A stretch of 64,000 nucleotides of DNA from Lichenostomus cassidix (GCA_008360975.2 CM039187.1:15951094-16015093), one strand, 5' to 3'; shown: positions 24,301-38,748, counted from the first letter of the stretch. A program made the numbers and translations. Notes: generated from the letters alone by a model not told the origin.

Positions 24301-27300
24301 CGTAAGGGGAGCAAAACCAGGCAGAATAATTAAAAAGCCCTACAGTATGGTTAAATACTTGATTTGGAACTGCAAAATAGGGGAAAATATGGAACACATA
24401 TTAATCCAACAAAAGCTAGATCTATGAAAACCATTCCTCTCATAAAAGCTGAAGCACAATGATGAAAAAGTATATATTCCAGGAAAAAATCCATCACTGT
24501 TTACATCTCTATATTAATACAATTATAGCTTAGTCTAAATCCAATGTAAGACTTTAATGCACTGGAAACAAGAATATTCTGGTTTTCAACTGTTAAAACC
24601 TGTTAAAAACTGTAAATTAAAATTGAATGTGATCTTAAGTTCACCACAGATTTTGTCAGCAAGTCCTTGCTGCTTTAAACTCCTATGTACAGGCTTTCTA
24701 CTATTCTGTAGTGGGGACTTAGAAAAGTCATTAATTTGGCTTGGTTTACCTGGGAATGATGCAAGCTGGGCAATGTGGAGAGCAGCATTTGAAAGACATT
24801 GTTTGCAAGGTTGTGCTTGGTGACAGCAGCACTTCCATCTGGCAAATGCCCGAAATGTGCACTCACTGTGGGAAAGACTGGAATAAACAAGAATAAGGTG
24901 ATATTGGACACTCAGGTGCAGTTACAAAGTCTTACCTGGCATGTGGCAGTTTTTGGCCAGGCTCAGAGTGTACCAGTGTTGTACAGCAACATAAAACCCA
25001 GAAATAATTCTCACTTCGTCTGCAGTGCTTAGCAAACAAATAAGTTTCACTAATTTTTCTTTAATCACATGCATAACTAAAATGATCCTTGCTTTAGTGA
25101 AACTGGAATAAAGAACATTCTGAAAACATGAACAACTGATAAGACATGAATAAAATGACTTCCATGTGTATGAGATTATTTTAAATGGGACTTCTCTTTT
25201 AAACAAAGAGTACTGTAAACAAATACACAATCCAGTTTATTAACTTAAATTGGCTGGCTTACAGTTTGAAAATAAGATACACATGTTGGCAATTATTACA
25301 CTTCATTATAGTTAGGCCTTTGAAAGACATACATCATGTGTATTTTTTCCTGTGGAAATTGTAGTCTTTATAGCTTGCCTTACTAGAGGATTTTGGGAAG
25401 TATCTTTTCAAAATGTGTATGTATACAAGCCTGACTTCTGAATCCATGTTCAGGCATGAGAGGGCAGATCCAAATTCCATCAGCTACGTGAGCTGAGGTG
25501 GAAGTTAGGAAGGTCTTCCAGCCAGCTGGGATATACCACAGAGGGGGACTAGGTATAAATGTTTTTATATTTGCCTATAGCCTGTGACACTCAGGGTATG
25601 AGACCAAGGGAGGCATTGCCTGGTTCAGCTGGGAGAAGAACTGTGACAGTGTGCTGTTTTACCAGGCTTATTTAACCTTACAGGATGGTCGTCCTCATGT
25701 CCTAGTCTCTAAAATGTGGCAAAACAGACCTTCCCTACTTCCTACAGATGTCATTAGGGGAACTTAAACTAGTAGGCTGTTAGGTAGTAGTTGCCAGAGG
25801 AAGATAGATTATATTTTTGTTGGTTTTTTTTTAGCATAGCTTTGAAACGAAAAGCTTCTCTGCTTGATAAAAATAAAGAGATAAACCTTCTGAACAATAG
25901 CAGCCTGGCATTCAAAGCACTCATGGCATGTCCAGGCTAAGTGCTTTCTCCCTAACAGGTAGAGCCCTTGTTTCACCCTGGCTCTGCTGCCTGGCTTGTG
26001 CATAAGCCCTAAGTCCTAGTCTCTTGGCCATTCTGGAGCAAGTGTCTCTCAGAGTGAGAGCCTTCTCTTTCTGACATGCCACAAAACATGATTTAAGCAC
26101 TCCACATGTGTTGAGAGAGCTCTGTGCTGGGATACACTGGTCACAGTGGAGAGAGGCAAGTTAGATCCCACAGAAAGTGATATAGATCTTAACCAGAGCA
26201 CCATATTCAGTCTAAATAAATGGTTGCTGTTGTATGGTTTGGACAGAGGGCTGGCAAAACCAGTCAGGGGCATCTCAAAGATAATATTCATATGCTGTGC
26301 CACTTGTCCATGTTAATGTTAACCCTGGCACTAATCCAATACTGGGCTCTGACATTAGAAGGACATACACAGCTTGTAGGAACATGTCTGCAGAGATTAG
26401 AGGTGACTCTTCACTCTCACAAGCAAGGACTTAGTGCAACAGCTGTAGGGGAAAGAAGTGGAAACCCAGGCCTGAAATCTCTGCTTCAAGCCCATTATAA
26501 TTTCCAAAATATCCAAGTAATGAAGACAAAGTGTTTTGCAGACATCATTGGATTCTGGTGCTGTTAGCCCCATTCTGGCATAGATAACACACAGGCATGA
26601 AAAAGGCAGACCTAACCTCTCCTTCCTGTCATGCAGCCTAGAAAACCAATGAAGTATTGCAACAGATATGAACAACAGCACAAAATAATCTCCAATTGAC
26701 ACCAGTATTGGTGGCTCACAGTTACATGGCTTAGAAAGATGTGAACTTAAAATGTCAAGTGTAGAAGATAAAAGAACTCTGGCCTCAGCTCAAATTCTCA
26801 TACAGCAACTCCCCAAGTAGAGAAGCGCCACAGTTCAAGCATTATTTTCTTCAACCAAAATTTACCACTTTTACAGTATGAAGGATTCCCCCAGTGAAGG
26901 ACCTATGTCAGTCCTGACCCTCCTTCCAGCACAGCAGGGAAAAGATGACCAGGTGATGGGTTAACTTCATTTACTGCACTTCAGACTTCATTGGGGGTGT
27001 AACAAAACCTCATTCTTCAGGAAAAGCCTGGGATAAAATTATGTCAGATACCATTCAAGTCTTCAGCTGCCTTGAGCAGGCCAATAACATGGGAAAACTT
27101 TTTTCCCCTTTTTTTTCCTTATGTTACAGAAAACCTTCGATTATTTTTGGGTTTGATACTGATTCTAATGTCACTTTTAAAAACCATGAAAAAAGGAATA
27201 GAGATAAAATCAAGAACTTAATAAATCTTACTAGAAAAAACTCCGTTTAAATTACATGAGATGGAAGTCTGTTCTGAAAATTCTCCAAAGTGTCTTAAAA

Positions 27301-27608
27301 GTGCAGTAGGGGGAGAAGGATACCATCCAATTAGTCATCTAGCCCTACCCACCAAAATGACCACACTAATCAGTTAAGGAGAGATTAGAAAGCATGGGGG
27401 AAAAGTTAGGTGAGGGACTCAGCAAAGCCAGTATCACCAAATCTCTCTGTGTTTCATTTCATTCTACAAAGCCAAAGACTGTTTTCTCAAAATTATAAAA
27501 TGAAAGCCAGCCCTGTCCTGTTTTGTTGGAAAGCATTGACCTTTTTATATCAGCTACCTGCTCAGACAAGCAGAAAATTTCAGATAGATCCTTTTAACAG
27601 GCTCTCTC
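21326..27608. other. Intergenic, no recognised gene
   Basis: Unique AT-rich sequence. Open frames of up to 118 codons (for example at 23843-24199 on plus) show no recognisable motif. No RNA gene is seen. Confidence 0.6.
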
Positions 27609-27628
27609 TTTTTTTTTTTTTTTTTTTT
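27609..27628 (+). repeat. T20 homopolymer followed by an acceptor-like ACTGTAG
   Basis: Twenty consecutive T lead into ACTGTAG|GG, which has the shape of a 3' splice site on the plus strand. No exon can be recognised after it, so it is listed as a simple repeat. Confidence 0.85.
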
Positions 27629-30600
27629 ACTGTAGGGCCAAATAAGTGGATGAGGCTTTTATTTTTTTAAATAATGATAGAAGCATTTTCTGCCTCTGTG
27701 TTTGTGACCACTAACTGGTGACAGCAATTAAGAATGACTGCCTTACAAATTTTCTTCCATTCCCAGCCAGGCTGATGTGCTGGAGGCAGTGGGAGGTGAG
27801 CAGAGCCAGGCTGTCAGTGGATTCCTCAAGTTGGCAGCCAGCAGTAGCACTATGGCTGCTATGCCTTTATCCCTGCCATGGACACACGCTGGAGCAGAGA
27901 TCCAGTGGCTTGCAGCAGGCAGGGTGGCATGGAGCTCACCCCACAGCAGCCCCAAAGGGCTGCCTTTCCTTTCATGTTCCCTTCTTTGCTGCGTGTCAAG
28001 CTAAGGCACAAGCCAGCTCAGGGCTTTACCAGCCACCTGCAGAGGATTTGCTGGACAGCCCTGGACTAAGGTTTCACAGCAAGCCCAGGCAGCAGCAGAG
28101 GCTCTGGCATGTGGGGAGCTGAACCTCAGCTTCTCACGGCCCCAGCAGAGATCAGACTGCATTTGTGCACCCAGGCTTTACAGAACAGCCATCTGTCACT
28201 GCAGCCACAGGGGACTTGGAGAGGCTTTGGCAGCTGGATCCAGTCCCATGTGCAGTACAGTCCTATGGGACCAGACAGTAACCAAAGCGTTACAAATCAG
28301 TGATAGAAACCTGGGCAACTGCTCCAGACACAGAGACCCTCCACCACAGCAATGCCCATGCCAAGGACTGCAGCAATGGTAGGAGAGAAACATTCATCTT
28401 ACTACCTAGAGGGCATTAAGTCTGTGCTTCATACAGTAAGAAAGTTATTATTACCAGCAAGTCTGTTCCTTTCTCTCAGGCATAAAATTTGCAAATTCCA
28501 GGTGTCTGAAATCACATCAGAGATGTACACCATCAAAACTGTTTTTAACTGCCATTCTGGAGATGCTTCCAAATTTTAAAGTGATTGTTTAGTGAAAACA
28601 GCTAAGTTTTCAGGTGACAATAAGATCACCTAAAATAGAATTTGGAGTTTGGATGACCAATACAAAAGTGAACAGATATGATCATAAATCTATCTTATGC
28701 TAGATACCTCTCTGTATTATTCAGGGACTCCTAGATTTTAATTCTTATGTTTTCCAATGCTTGACTTCCATTCTGTCAGGAATTATACTGCTGTAATGTG
28801 GTCAACTAGCAGCCATTACTTTCAATAAAACCAATGGAGGCAAGATTAGATGCAAACCTATTTACAGCAGAGCCAAACAACCAACCTCACTCAACAAGCA
28901 AACCTCAAAAGCTGTAATTTATAAAGCACTTTCTCTGATGCACATGCTCAAGCACAGCTCCTTGGGAACCATGATGGAGTATATTAATTCCTTTGTGAGG
29001 CCAAAGAAGGCAACTATCAGATGGAAGACACTTTATAGTGGATCTACAATTAGTCATTCAAACTTCAGTAGCTGTTTGAGGTATCTTCTGGTTCTCTGAC
29101 TACAGTCTATTCTTTGCAGAGCAAACATGAGCATTCTCAAAGCAAAAGGTTTTTCTAATCAACATTGAAAAGGATTAAAAAAAATTTCCTTTCTTCCCTA
29201 CAGAATTAAGGGAAAGCTGACAAGGAATTGAAAACCAGTATGCCGCTCTATTACAAAACTTTCAAGAAAAGAGGAGTGGCGAAGTAAGTATAATGAACAG
29301 CCAAGGAATGGTCTTTAAGAAGGATGAAATATTCCTTTTCAAGTTTATCTTAAGCAGATATCATTGTAAAAACAGCTATAAAGAGCTTTTGTTTGTGTTA
29401 AAAGAGTAACTAGAAGCCGAATTCTGTTATGGTAATAAAGCTGCTACTGCAAATATTTTACAATGGAGAAAAAAGATTTTGTAGCTAATAAAAACATACA
29501 TATTTAAAGAAATGATGCATTATCTAGGTCAGCATTATGGTTCACCTCTGATTTCCTTTTTTTCTCACCCCCTAAACGGTTCTTCCTCGCCAAAAGCTAT
29601 TATCCTTGAAGAAGAGATAGTCATGCTCTGCACAAATGTAATAGCCTAAACATGTCTTTTTTCCTGCAGATTGACACCTGAGAATATAATTATTTAAAAA
29701 CCACCTCTGCTTGAGGGCTTCTTTCAGCTTTTGTTAATTAAATATACCTGTCTTTGATACAAAACAGAATCTCCAAGAGGCAAGAAGGGCACTGCATTCT
29801 CAGGTATATTTAACACACAGCAATGTAATGGGTGCAATTCAGGGCTCTATGCTGCTCATCTCTTTGGCAGCACAAATTTAGAAAGTGTTAAAAGGTCTAA
29901 TGCCTATAAAAGTTAAGCATGCTACAGCAAGCCAGGGAAAGGGAGATGATGCATTCTCTCAGGAATCTGTCAAAGGAAGTTATGGGTGTAGCTGCTGCAC
30001 TCTTTGGCTTTGGTGAAAGTCTAGAGCAGGAAGTGTTCTGGGATGTCCCTGGCAAAATTTACAGAAACAATAGCTCTAAAGTAAGTGGGAAATTTAGATA
30101 AGAGAACTGATAGAAATCCTTAGGACAAACTAATCTCCTGTTGGACTGAGAGTCTAGAAGAGTAACATCTTTCTCCTGGAATTAACAGTTTATTGCAGAA
30201 AAATGAATGAAATGCTATAGCAATGATAGATTTCCCCAGAGTGGTTACTGGGACTTCTCACTTGGAGAAGAAATGAGAGGAATTTTCTTTTTTTATTCTG
30301 GTATTTTGTTAGTTATGGCTGTAACAGGAATTTAGACAACAGAAAAAAAATTCTAAACCACTTGGAAAAATTGTCAGCATTTTGTGATTTATACAAATTA
30401 AATGGGACTCCAAATCTTGTCCTTCTCACCGCTGACTCCAGAGCCACTCCTAAGGTGGTGCTGGTAAAGCCTGCACTTACTACTGCAAAGAGCCATTACT
30501 GACAAATGTGGTCTCAGAAAATGTTCAAAGGAGTCATGTGTCTGACTCCTTTTTCTAAAAGCAGAATTCATCCTCGTTAAGTCTATTCTGGAACAATACT

Positions 30601-33600
30601 GTCAGTTGTTTCCTGAGTATTCAGAAAGTCCTGCTTTGTTTGCAAAATTAGAGCAGAGAACAAACAAGAGTAAGTTGTCAGCTTCAGCAAAACCATCTAT
30701 TTGAAGCTGGAGGCAAATATCAGGATACCTTCATCCCTGAACATTTTGGGGCAGAAAACATCAAATAGTGGAAATCAGAGTCAAGTTCAACAATGCTGTC
30801 TTGCCCATTCCCAGTAACCAGCTGTGTGACTCCCTGCTGGGCTGCCCCATTGCCACCCTCCAGCACTTACACCCACAGACCTGCAGAAGTGCCCAGCTGC
30901 CCTGCACATGTTAAATGTAGCACATGTTACATGTAATTTTTATAAATCACAAATGCACATGGAGACCAATGCCTTCACTTGCAGAATGCACAGGCTCTGC
31001 TCAGCGTTGAAAGAAAGCATGTTTAAAGTGCTGTGGCTCTTTAAGGAAATGGGTGACTAGAGTTAACCTCCTTGAAGCTGTTTTTTCTGCTGTAGCAGCT
31101 TTTTAAAGTAAAGAATTTGTTGGTGTAAAAAACTAGACACGTTCTTAACGCCAAAGTTGCAGTGCTCATGTTTTATATGTATTTACTTCACAGCACCATT
31201 CAAGCCCTGGTCTAAGTAGCCTTAATAAGAATTGCTTGTTAATATTGAAGTAGTTCCTCGGGAAATTCCCACATGAAAAAAACTCTGCTGACAGACTGAG
31301 AAGAGGTTCAGGTAGAAATTCTCCCTCTTGCAGCAGCACTTTAGGATTTGCTGTGAACCTAAACATGTGAAGAATATAGCTTTCACCCACAGATGGCGAT
31401 GAACACAGTCTGTCCCTTCCCAAGATAGAAAACAGCAGATTTAGGCTCAGAGAAATGCCAACATATAGCTTAAAGAAAGGGGCTCCAGTTTGTGTTAAAA
31501 CAGGATAACCAGTTTGGCATGAAAAAGGTGAGAGTCAGCTTGGTATCCACCCATTCACCAGGCTCTGAGCAGCCCAGGAAGGCGCAGGCTCAGAATAAAA
31601 CTGCCTCATCCTAATAAGGCAGAGCAGCCTGGCAGTGACATAGTCTGGATGCCTTCTATATGAACTAATGCAAGGCACAGGGGAGCTGCCTCTGCGTGGC
31701 TCAGGAGCTGTGTCATCTTTCCATCAATACCAGAGTGTGGTCACCTCAGCAGATCGCTGGTGCTGAGCTGCACACAAGTGCTGTGCTCGCATGCGTGCTG
31801 CAAGAAAATCTCATGTTACATGAAAAGCCACTTACCGATGTCCTGGGTTACCCTCTGCATCTCCTTCAACAGGAAAGCCCAGGGAAAAGAAAACACTCAT
31901 CATGACTGACTAGCAAGCAGGTTTTTCTGCACAGGGGACATAAAATTATAGCAAGTATTTTTTGACCCTGTAGTAAAGTGATACTGCTTCTTTGTTTGAC
32001 TTGTCAAGACCTTCCTTTGTTTAGATTTAACTTGATATGACTGAGTCCTTTAGAAATGATAGATTTGAAGTGGAAGGCAACAGCTCAGAAGAAGGGCATC
32101 TATGCAAGCAGCCATGTCTCTGTCTATGGCTGGGCAGAGGTGGCAAGGTGTCTACTGAGGTAGGAGCTGCTGCTCATTTATTTTGAAGAAATGCCTTTAT
32201 TTATTGATATATTAATAACATATCCACTACTCTAATGCATTCCAGGGAGAGGCAGATCTCCCTACTGATGTCAAAAGAATCAGCTAAAAACAGGCCAATA
32301 ATAATTTCTAGACTTTAAAGCAAGCTCTGTGGCTGTGCAGAAAGGAGGAGATTTAGCACTAAAAGCACAAATAAGAAATAAGTCATTCACAAAGCAGAAA
32401 GTAAGTCTACCACGTCAAAAATTATTAATGTAGTTGCTGTTCTTATACTTCATAGCCAAAAAGTGATCCTTCCTGCAGCAATATTTCTATCTGAATTTTT
32501 AGGATATTTGCTTAATTAAGTCCTGCAAGATGTGCCTTTTGTGCCAAAACCTTCATTTTGGTCTATTGGCATTGTGGACCTTTCTCATTCAATCAGAAAT
32601 ACCCCAGGTATTAAAATGAAAATCAATGCTCAGCTACATCTACTACATCTTACTCTTTTCTTTTAATGGTTTTAAATATTGACCCAAAATATGGTGGCAT
32701 GTTGACATTTCATACTTTTGCAAAGCAGCAAAATTAAAGCAAGTGGTGACCTTTTCCTACCACCTGCAATAATCAAGTATGGCTCTACTGGCCTCTCAAT
32801 CCTCCTCCATGCCCTCCATCCAGGTTTTGTACTAGAATGGGGTATTATTGGTGGCTAAAAAAAGAGCAAGGAATTGTGGTGAGGGAAGGAGAATGTGCTG
32901 AGGTGCTCTTGGGTGAATAAGCAGTGCAATTGAAAAGATTTTGTTTAAAAACAGATGTTTATCTCTGAGCAGAAGAAAGTATGAGTTTATTCAACTCTCA
33001 GTTTATGAGACAGTTTGAGTTTGTTTAATCATCATTGAGGCTCCCTAACCTTCAACTACAATTAATTTTCAGTTTGGAGGAGGTGCTCTCATTTGCTCAT
33101 CAATTACTCAAGAAATGAAGGTAACCCTGACATTCCCATACAGAGGGGAGTTTCCACCACAAACCTCTCAGTCACTGTAAGCAGCTCCTTTAATAGAAGA
33201 CTTCTACAAATCATAAGATACTCAAGAGGTGCATCAGACCCAAGCATAAGTACACCTCTATGATAATAATGCAGAAAAGAAGTTGGAATTTTGAAAGGTA
33301 CTCCCAAAAGCCCTTTGAATTAATGCACAGACATATTGCCAATGAAAATGGTGACAGACCCCTTTGACATGCCATCTCCTACAGATAAACCTTTTCTCTG
33401 CCATGTCAGACTCCACCAGTGAGAGGATTGAAACTGGCTCTGACTAGAGACCTACAATTCACTCACCAGGCTCCTATGAATTTCACTTGCAATTCGTTAA
33501 TAGTTTCAAGTTTCTAGACACAGGGTTTCAAGAGTGTGCAACTTCCCTGCACATAGTGGAGCTATGGCTTCCACTTCAAATTTCTGCATTTGAGGAAGTG

Positions 33601-35040
33601 GACAGAACCAGTAATTTGAATTTGTAGACCTTGAAACACTCCATCTCTGTTGGAGCAACAGAGAGGAGGATTGCAGTGCACTCAGCAAAGAGACAAAAAT
33701 GTGAGCAAGTGTGTGGCAGTGCCACCAAAGCATTGTCAGGGTGCCCTGCCAAGCCATTGTAGGTGTAGTCAGTGTAGAAACCCATCTGAAATTTTTCACA
33801 AAACACTTTCCATGTGGCCGACGTCTTCTACAGGTCAAAACAAAAGAAAGGTCATTATCTCATCTCTCACCTGCCTCAAGCAGACAGGATAAAAACAGAT
33901 GCTGATACATCAGCATTTCACACGAGATAGAAATTGTCATTTATGACCACCTCTGCATTTTTCACCTTTAGATAAAGGATTTCTTCCCTCTGCACCAGAA
34001 TCTGTCAGCAGACATCAAACAATAATGGTATATTTAAGTGTAGTTACTCAGGACTATGTACCCAAGCACCTACAGCTGAGAAAGTTATTCATTCAGTTAG
34101 CCAAATCTGGAGCCTCATTCTGCTTCCCCTGAAGAAATGCTCCATCATCATTCCACTGCTTATGCTCTTGTTCTGGCATCCACAGAAAGCCTGGTGACTC
34201 AGAAATGCCCACTCTTGGGCAAAAGAAAATGGAAGACACTACAGAATGTGAGTACAGGGAGTCTCTCCAAGGCAGGGAGCTCACTCATCTCCAGCATCAG
34301 TGGTAATGCGGGTTTACTAACCTGAACTCCTTCATTCTGATTGAGAAATAGGTCCTTCATTTCATTACTGTCTTTATTGTTAAGTTTCTCTTTCCTCTCT
34401 CCTGTTGCTATAATGACAGAGTGGCGAGTCCAGTCCCAAGCAACCATTCTGAGTATGTATTTCAACATGGCTGTGGTTAATTTGCTTGTCAGATAGCAAT
34501 CCAGGTCCCTCAGGCATGTTGCATATTTTATCTTTCCCATATCACTAATTATAACCATGGTTGTGATTAGAATGCTGAGATTCACCATCCTACATGTCAT
34601 TCTTTCCTTGCTTATCCTAACTTTGATTTCAGCCTCCTCTCTCTGGCTCCAACAGCAAAGAGACATCAGTGACAGGGAGTGTCTGCCAATGCAGCAGGAG
34701 TGAGCCAATGCTGATCCCTCTTCTTGTAACATGTCCTGGCTAAACACGTCCAGGCTAAAACATCATTACAGCCAAATTTGCACATCCCCAAAAGCAGTAT
34801 TACTTTGTATCGCTAAGTACTAGTGTGAGCAGCACTCCTCACAAGCTTCTTGAACAGACAACCTTTAGATTAAATGGAGGAACTGGAAGCAGGTTTTAAA
34901 CTACATTTTCCATATACTGGAGGACATTTCTTATGTTTAGTTGCACTAAAAGTACCTAATCCCTTTAAATGCTTATCCTTTCAGAGACCTGCTAGGGTGC
35001 TTGAAATGAGGGAATTCAGACCAACAGACCCGGGGTAATT
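27629..35040. other. Intergenic, no recognised gene
   Basis: A moderately GC-rich part (about 27770-28330) contains overlapping open frames, the longest being 134 codons at 27718-28122 on plus, without known homology. The rest is AT-rich. The longest minus-strand frame outside the CpG island (34199-34747) is listed separately. Confidence 0.55.
34199..34747 (-). other. Unexplained 182-codon open frame, probably non-coding
   Basis: This is the longest stop-free stretch outside the CpG island. It opens at GTG (34747); the first ATG is five codons later. The translation is not obviously low-complexity and contains many Met, Lys and Glu, but I recognise no domain, signal peptide or family. A CAG|GTTAGT donor-like site lies near its 3' half, at about 34320. 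No promoter or CpG island is adjacent. It may be chance, an old retrocopy or an exon of an unknown RNA. Confidence 0.12.
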
Positions 35041-35065
35041 AAAAAAAAAAAAAAGAAAAAAAAAA
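35041..35065 (+). repeat. A-rich homopolymer tract
   Basis: A14-G-A10, followed by further purine-rich sequence to about 35090. No retroposed body or target-site duplication was recognised next to it. Confidence 0.9.
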
Positions 35066-38000
35066 GAGTGAGGGAGACAAAAAAAAGATACATGGCCTTC
35101 AAAAAAGAATTGTGCAAGACTCAGGACTCAAATATCCGATCCCAGACTCTCTTTGCTTGGTTGCCTTCTAGCGCTGCAGAAAACTCAATTTCACAGATAT
35201 CTACTTTTTCCACTTCCACATCCAGGTGCCCTGAGTTGCACCCATTTTTACGTCCAGAGCTGCCTCAGCTGAGGGTGAGCAGAGGTGTTCAGCATCCTGC
35301 TCTGCATCAACCTGCTCCACAGCCAGAAGCAGGGCTTTAGTTCAGCCTGGTGGCAGGAAATACATGGCCATGGGGCAGTGGGTTTCCAGGTCTCAGAGAT
35401 GGCAGACAGATGCCATGGCAGCTCCTGTCTTCCTGTAGAACAGAGGATGAGGTGGGGCTCTCTCAGGTACTTATTCTGATGCTTGGCTGCTCGTGCCTGT
35501 GGGTAAGAAAGCTGTGATTCTGGACAGGATGCCTTTGTCGCTGGGTGACCTCTTCATCCTCCGTGAGGCAACACTCCCCATCTCACCAGCTGAAGCCCAG
35601 GCACTGGTCAGACCATACTCAGGGCACTCCAGGGCAAGCAGGGAATTCTGGTTACTTCCCCTGCTGCCAGAAATGCTGGCACACATCACTGTTCAAGTGC
35701 CAAACACAACTCATCTTTGGGGCAGGAACCATGGCTCACAACTCCCCTCTTCCTCTGAGTGCCCTAAGCTGTAGCCCACAGCCCCGCAGACTTTTAGTTT
35801 CTTTGTATTTGTGCTTTCTCTCCTTTAATTAATTTTGGTTTGGCAGAACACATTCAAAAGGAGAGAAGGGTGTTCTTCCAGGGTAAGTGGTTGCCTTGGA
35901 AATAAGATATGTGGATTTGAATTCTCTCAAGTTGAGAAGAGAACCAAATGTAAAGCCCCTGCTTTCTCTCTAAGGGCAGTAACCACCCACTGCCATGGAA
36001 AAGGTGCATATCTGAGACATACAGCAAGCTACAGCCCACTCCTGGAAGAAATAGACCTTGGAATTGTCCTCAGGACAGAGCCAGGACCAGGCTCCTGCAG
36101 GAAGGCTTTTCCCTGAAGCTTGAAGCCTGTAGCAGGACATTTTACTCAGGTAATTATCCAGACAACTTCTTGCTGAGCATACAGACTTTGCATGACCCTT
36201 TTCCCAGGCTTTCTGACTGCTAAGCTATAGTGTCAGGGAGAAAAGAAAAAACAATCAGTGATTTTGCCTAATAATTGGTATGGTAATAATGATGCTTTCT
36301 GGAATGAGCCAGTAGGTACAAGTTCAAGTGAAATAGTTTTATATCTGATTTAGCTACTTTTTTGGCTGAAAAACACTTTCCCCTGTAGCTTCTTTCCAAG
36401 CAATGTTAGCATTAGCTCTGGGCAACTTACAGCTAGTCAAACTGCAAAAAGGTTGCCTCAAGGCATGATCATTCTGAAAAAATGCCAAGAGATTCACAAG
36501 CTGGACATAGATCACTTGCTGAGTGTTTTAGGCTACTGTGAAGGTGCCAAATGAAGACACTTCAGGCATCCATAGCAAAGGCCCAGGGGCCAGAGAGACT
36601 GTGACCCTGCCCAACCTTTAAGCCCTACTGTCTTGTGTGCCGAAGATCAAAGGCAACAGAAATAACAGTTATCATGTTACATTATGCTGTTTCAAGACAC
36701 AAATGCACATATTTTCACTTCAGCTTTTCCTGTGCTTTAAGAAAAGTGCAATTTTAAAAATGAACCCAAAAATACTGTGGTATTAAACTGGGTATGTCCG
36801 AAAGCCAAGCCTGTTATGTTTTGCTACTTTCAGTTAGTTTACACTAAGAGGATTTTTAGGAGCTCAACATACCACTGCTGTCCTGGAATAATATTTCACA
36901 GTGTAGTAAGAGACGCTGTCTTATTTTTCTTCTTGGCCCAGAGTGAATAATTCAGCACTGCATGTTTCATAGTCTGAGTCATAAATGTTGAAATTGATTA
37001 CACAGAGGCATTGGAGCAGTCTCTCATTTTGTTTGCTTAAAGAACCACTGAAATTCATTGAGACATTTACAATTCCCATGAAACTCAGGCTTCTGACTTG
37101 AGGCTTTTTATTTCCCCCTGCCACTGTCAGGACAGCACCTCCAAGGGCACAGTACATGTTCAGAAATCTCAAGAGCACTTAAACCCCCCAAATTTCTGAG
37201 AAAATGTATGAGGAACATTGCTTAATGTGGCTTGCTTCTAGCAGTGAACAGGTATTACCACTACAGAGGTATATGCTATTTCTCAGTATTGTGTAACCTC
37301 CGTGGCAGTCCCTGTTCTTCTGTTTGTGAAGAATTTTACTATTTAACCAAGTTTCTGTTCACTGAAATTGCCTTTTAACTCTCTAACACCCCTTTTGGTA
37401 GCAGAAGAATGCAACTGGATCCTCCCAACCCTTCTGCCCCATGACCAACAAACCTACCCTCCTTTACTTCTCCTCTGTCCTATGCTCAGCCTCCTCCTCA
37501 GACTCCCATTTTAATGGCTTACCTTTGAATTAATATATTTGTCAATAACTGCACTTAAGAAAAAATACATACTAATAACCATCCTAGAAGGAATAAGCCC
37601 AAATACACTAGAATGCAGAATGAAAGACATTAAAGCCTTGGATTTTTTCAAAAAAGATGGGATTTTGCTTCTTGCCTTTGGAACCAGTTGTGATCCACAG
37701 TACAAGAATCATTTGTGCCCCTGTTGAAGACCAGACAGAGCTGAAGGAAATCTACGACAGAAAAGGCAGCAAATCCAGCCTGGTTTGATGTTGTACTTCA
37801 AAGAGGTATAACTGACCCGATCCTTTACACCAATTCCAACACAAAGCAGAACAGTGTTTGCTATTTTGATATGGAGATCAGAACTGATGCTTGGACTTCC
37901 TGAGACACTCCCTGTGGAAGAGCTACCTAACATGTAACTAGAGCCTAACAGAAAGGTGCAGCTCAAGGTAATGTGGCTGGCATGAAAAGGGCATTAGCAA

Positions 38001-38748
38001 CACCACTTTCAATTCTGAATCTGCTGCCTCTGGAAAAATCTCAGTGGAAGACTAGGACATGCTGCCCCATTTAAACAACTGAGTTACATTACAGTCAGTA
38101 GTGCAGATCTTCATCTGCCTGTAAGCAACTTTTATTGCAATGCTTAATTGTTTTCTGCAGGCTGATGGAGGCTCTGGGGCAGATCAAGGGAGCTGATGGA
38201 ACAACTCAGCAGTCCATTCATTAGACCTGCTGTCTGACCTGGACTGGGCAGGATTTTCTGCACAGAATGTTCCTCTTCCCCAGCCTCACAGGGCAAATCA
38301 GAGTACATTCAATTAAGATACAGCAAAAACTTCAGTTAGAAGGAAATAACCTAATTCATATTTCTCTGGGACATGAGACTGATACATCCATCTTTATTAA
38401 AGCAAACAGAACAAGGATAAAAACAGTCAGCAATCCAGGGCCAGAAAACAACCCGTACTGTACACAGAGGGTTTAAATATTATTCTTAGAAGGATCATCT
38501 TTTAAAGAACTGCCAAAATGTTCATTGGCCAGAGCTAGTGCCCTCTGACTTATAGGAAGTTGTATCTTTTAAAATGTTTTGTCTCTGTGATAACCTTAGG
38601 AAGGGGCCATCACACACCTCATTACAGCCTCATGGCTCATTCTGTGCTTGTTTCATGCCTTGCAATCCTCCCTTTGTTGGTTGTATTTGCAGCACTGTAT
38701 TTCAGTACCACCCTGATCAACTGATTCCCCATAAGAACATTTGGAATG
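35066..38748. other. Intergenic, no recognised gene
   Basis: Mixed composition, with 35200-36120 somewhat GC-richer. It carries several overlapping small frames of about 60-95 codons in all directions, which is typical of non-coding DNA. No exon could be matched to a known protein. Confidence 0.55.

Noticed and set aside
27718..28122. 134-codon plus-strand frame in a GC-richer block
   Set aside because: Several overlapping frames on both strands have similar length. The composition is Trp/Cys/Gln-rich and unlike a conserved protein. Treated as non-coding.
37539..37727. A 62-codon plus-strand frame that reads rather like a real protein
   Set aside because: No family is recognised, there is no flanking splice or promoter signal that convinces, and short frames of this size are frequent here.
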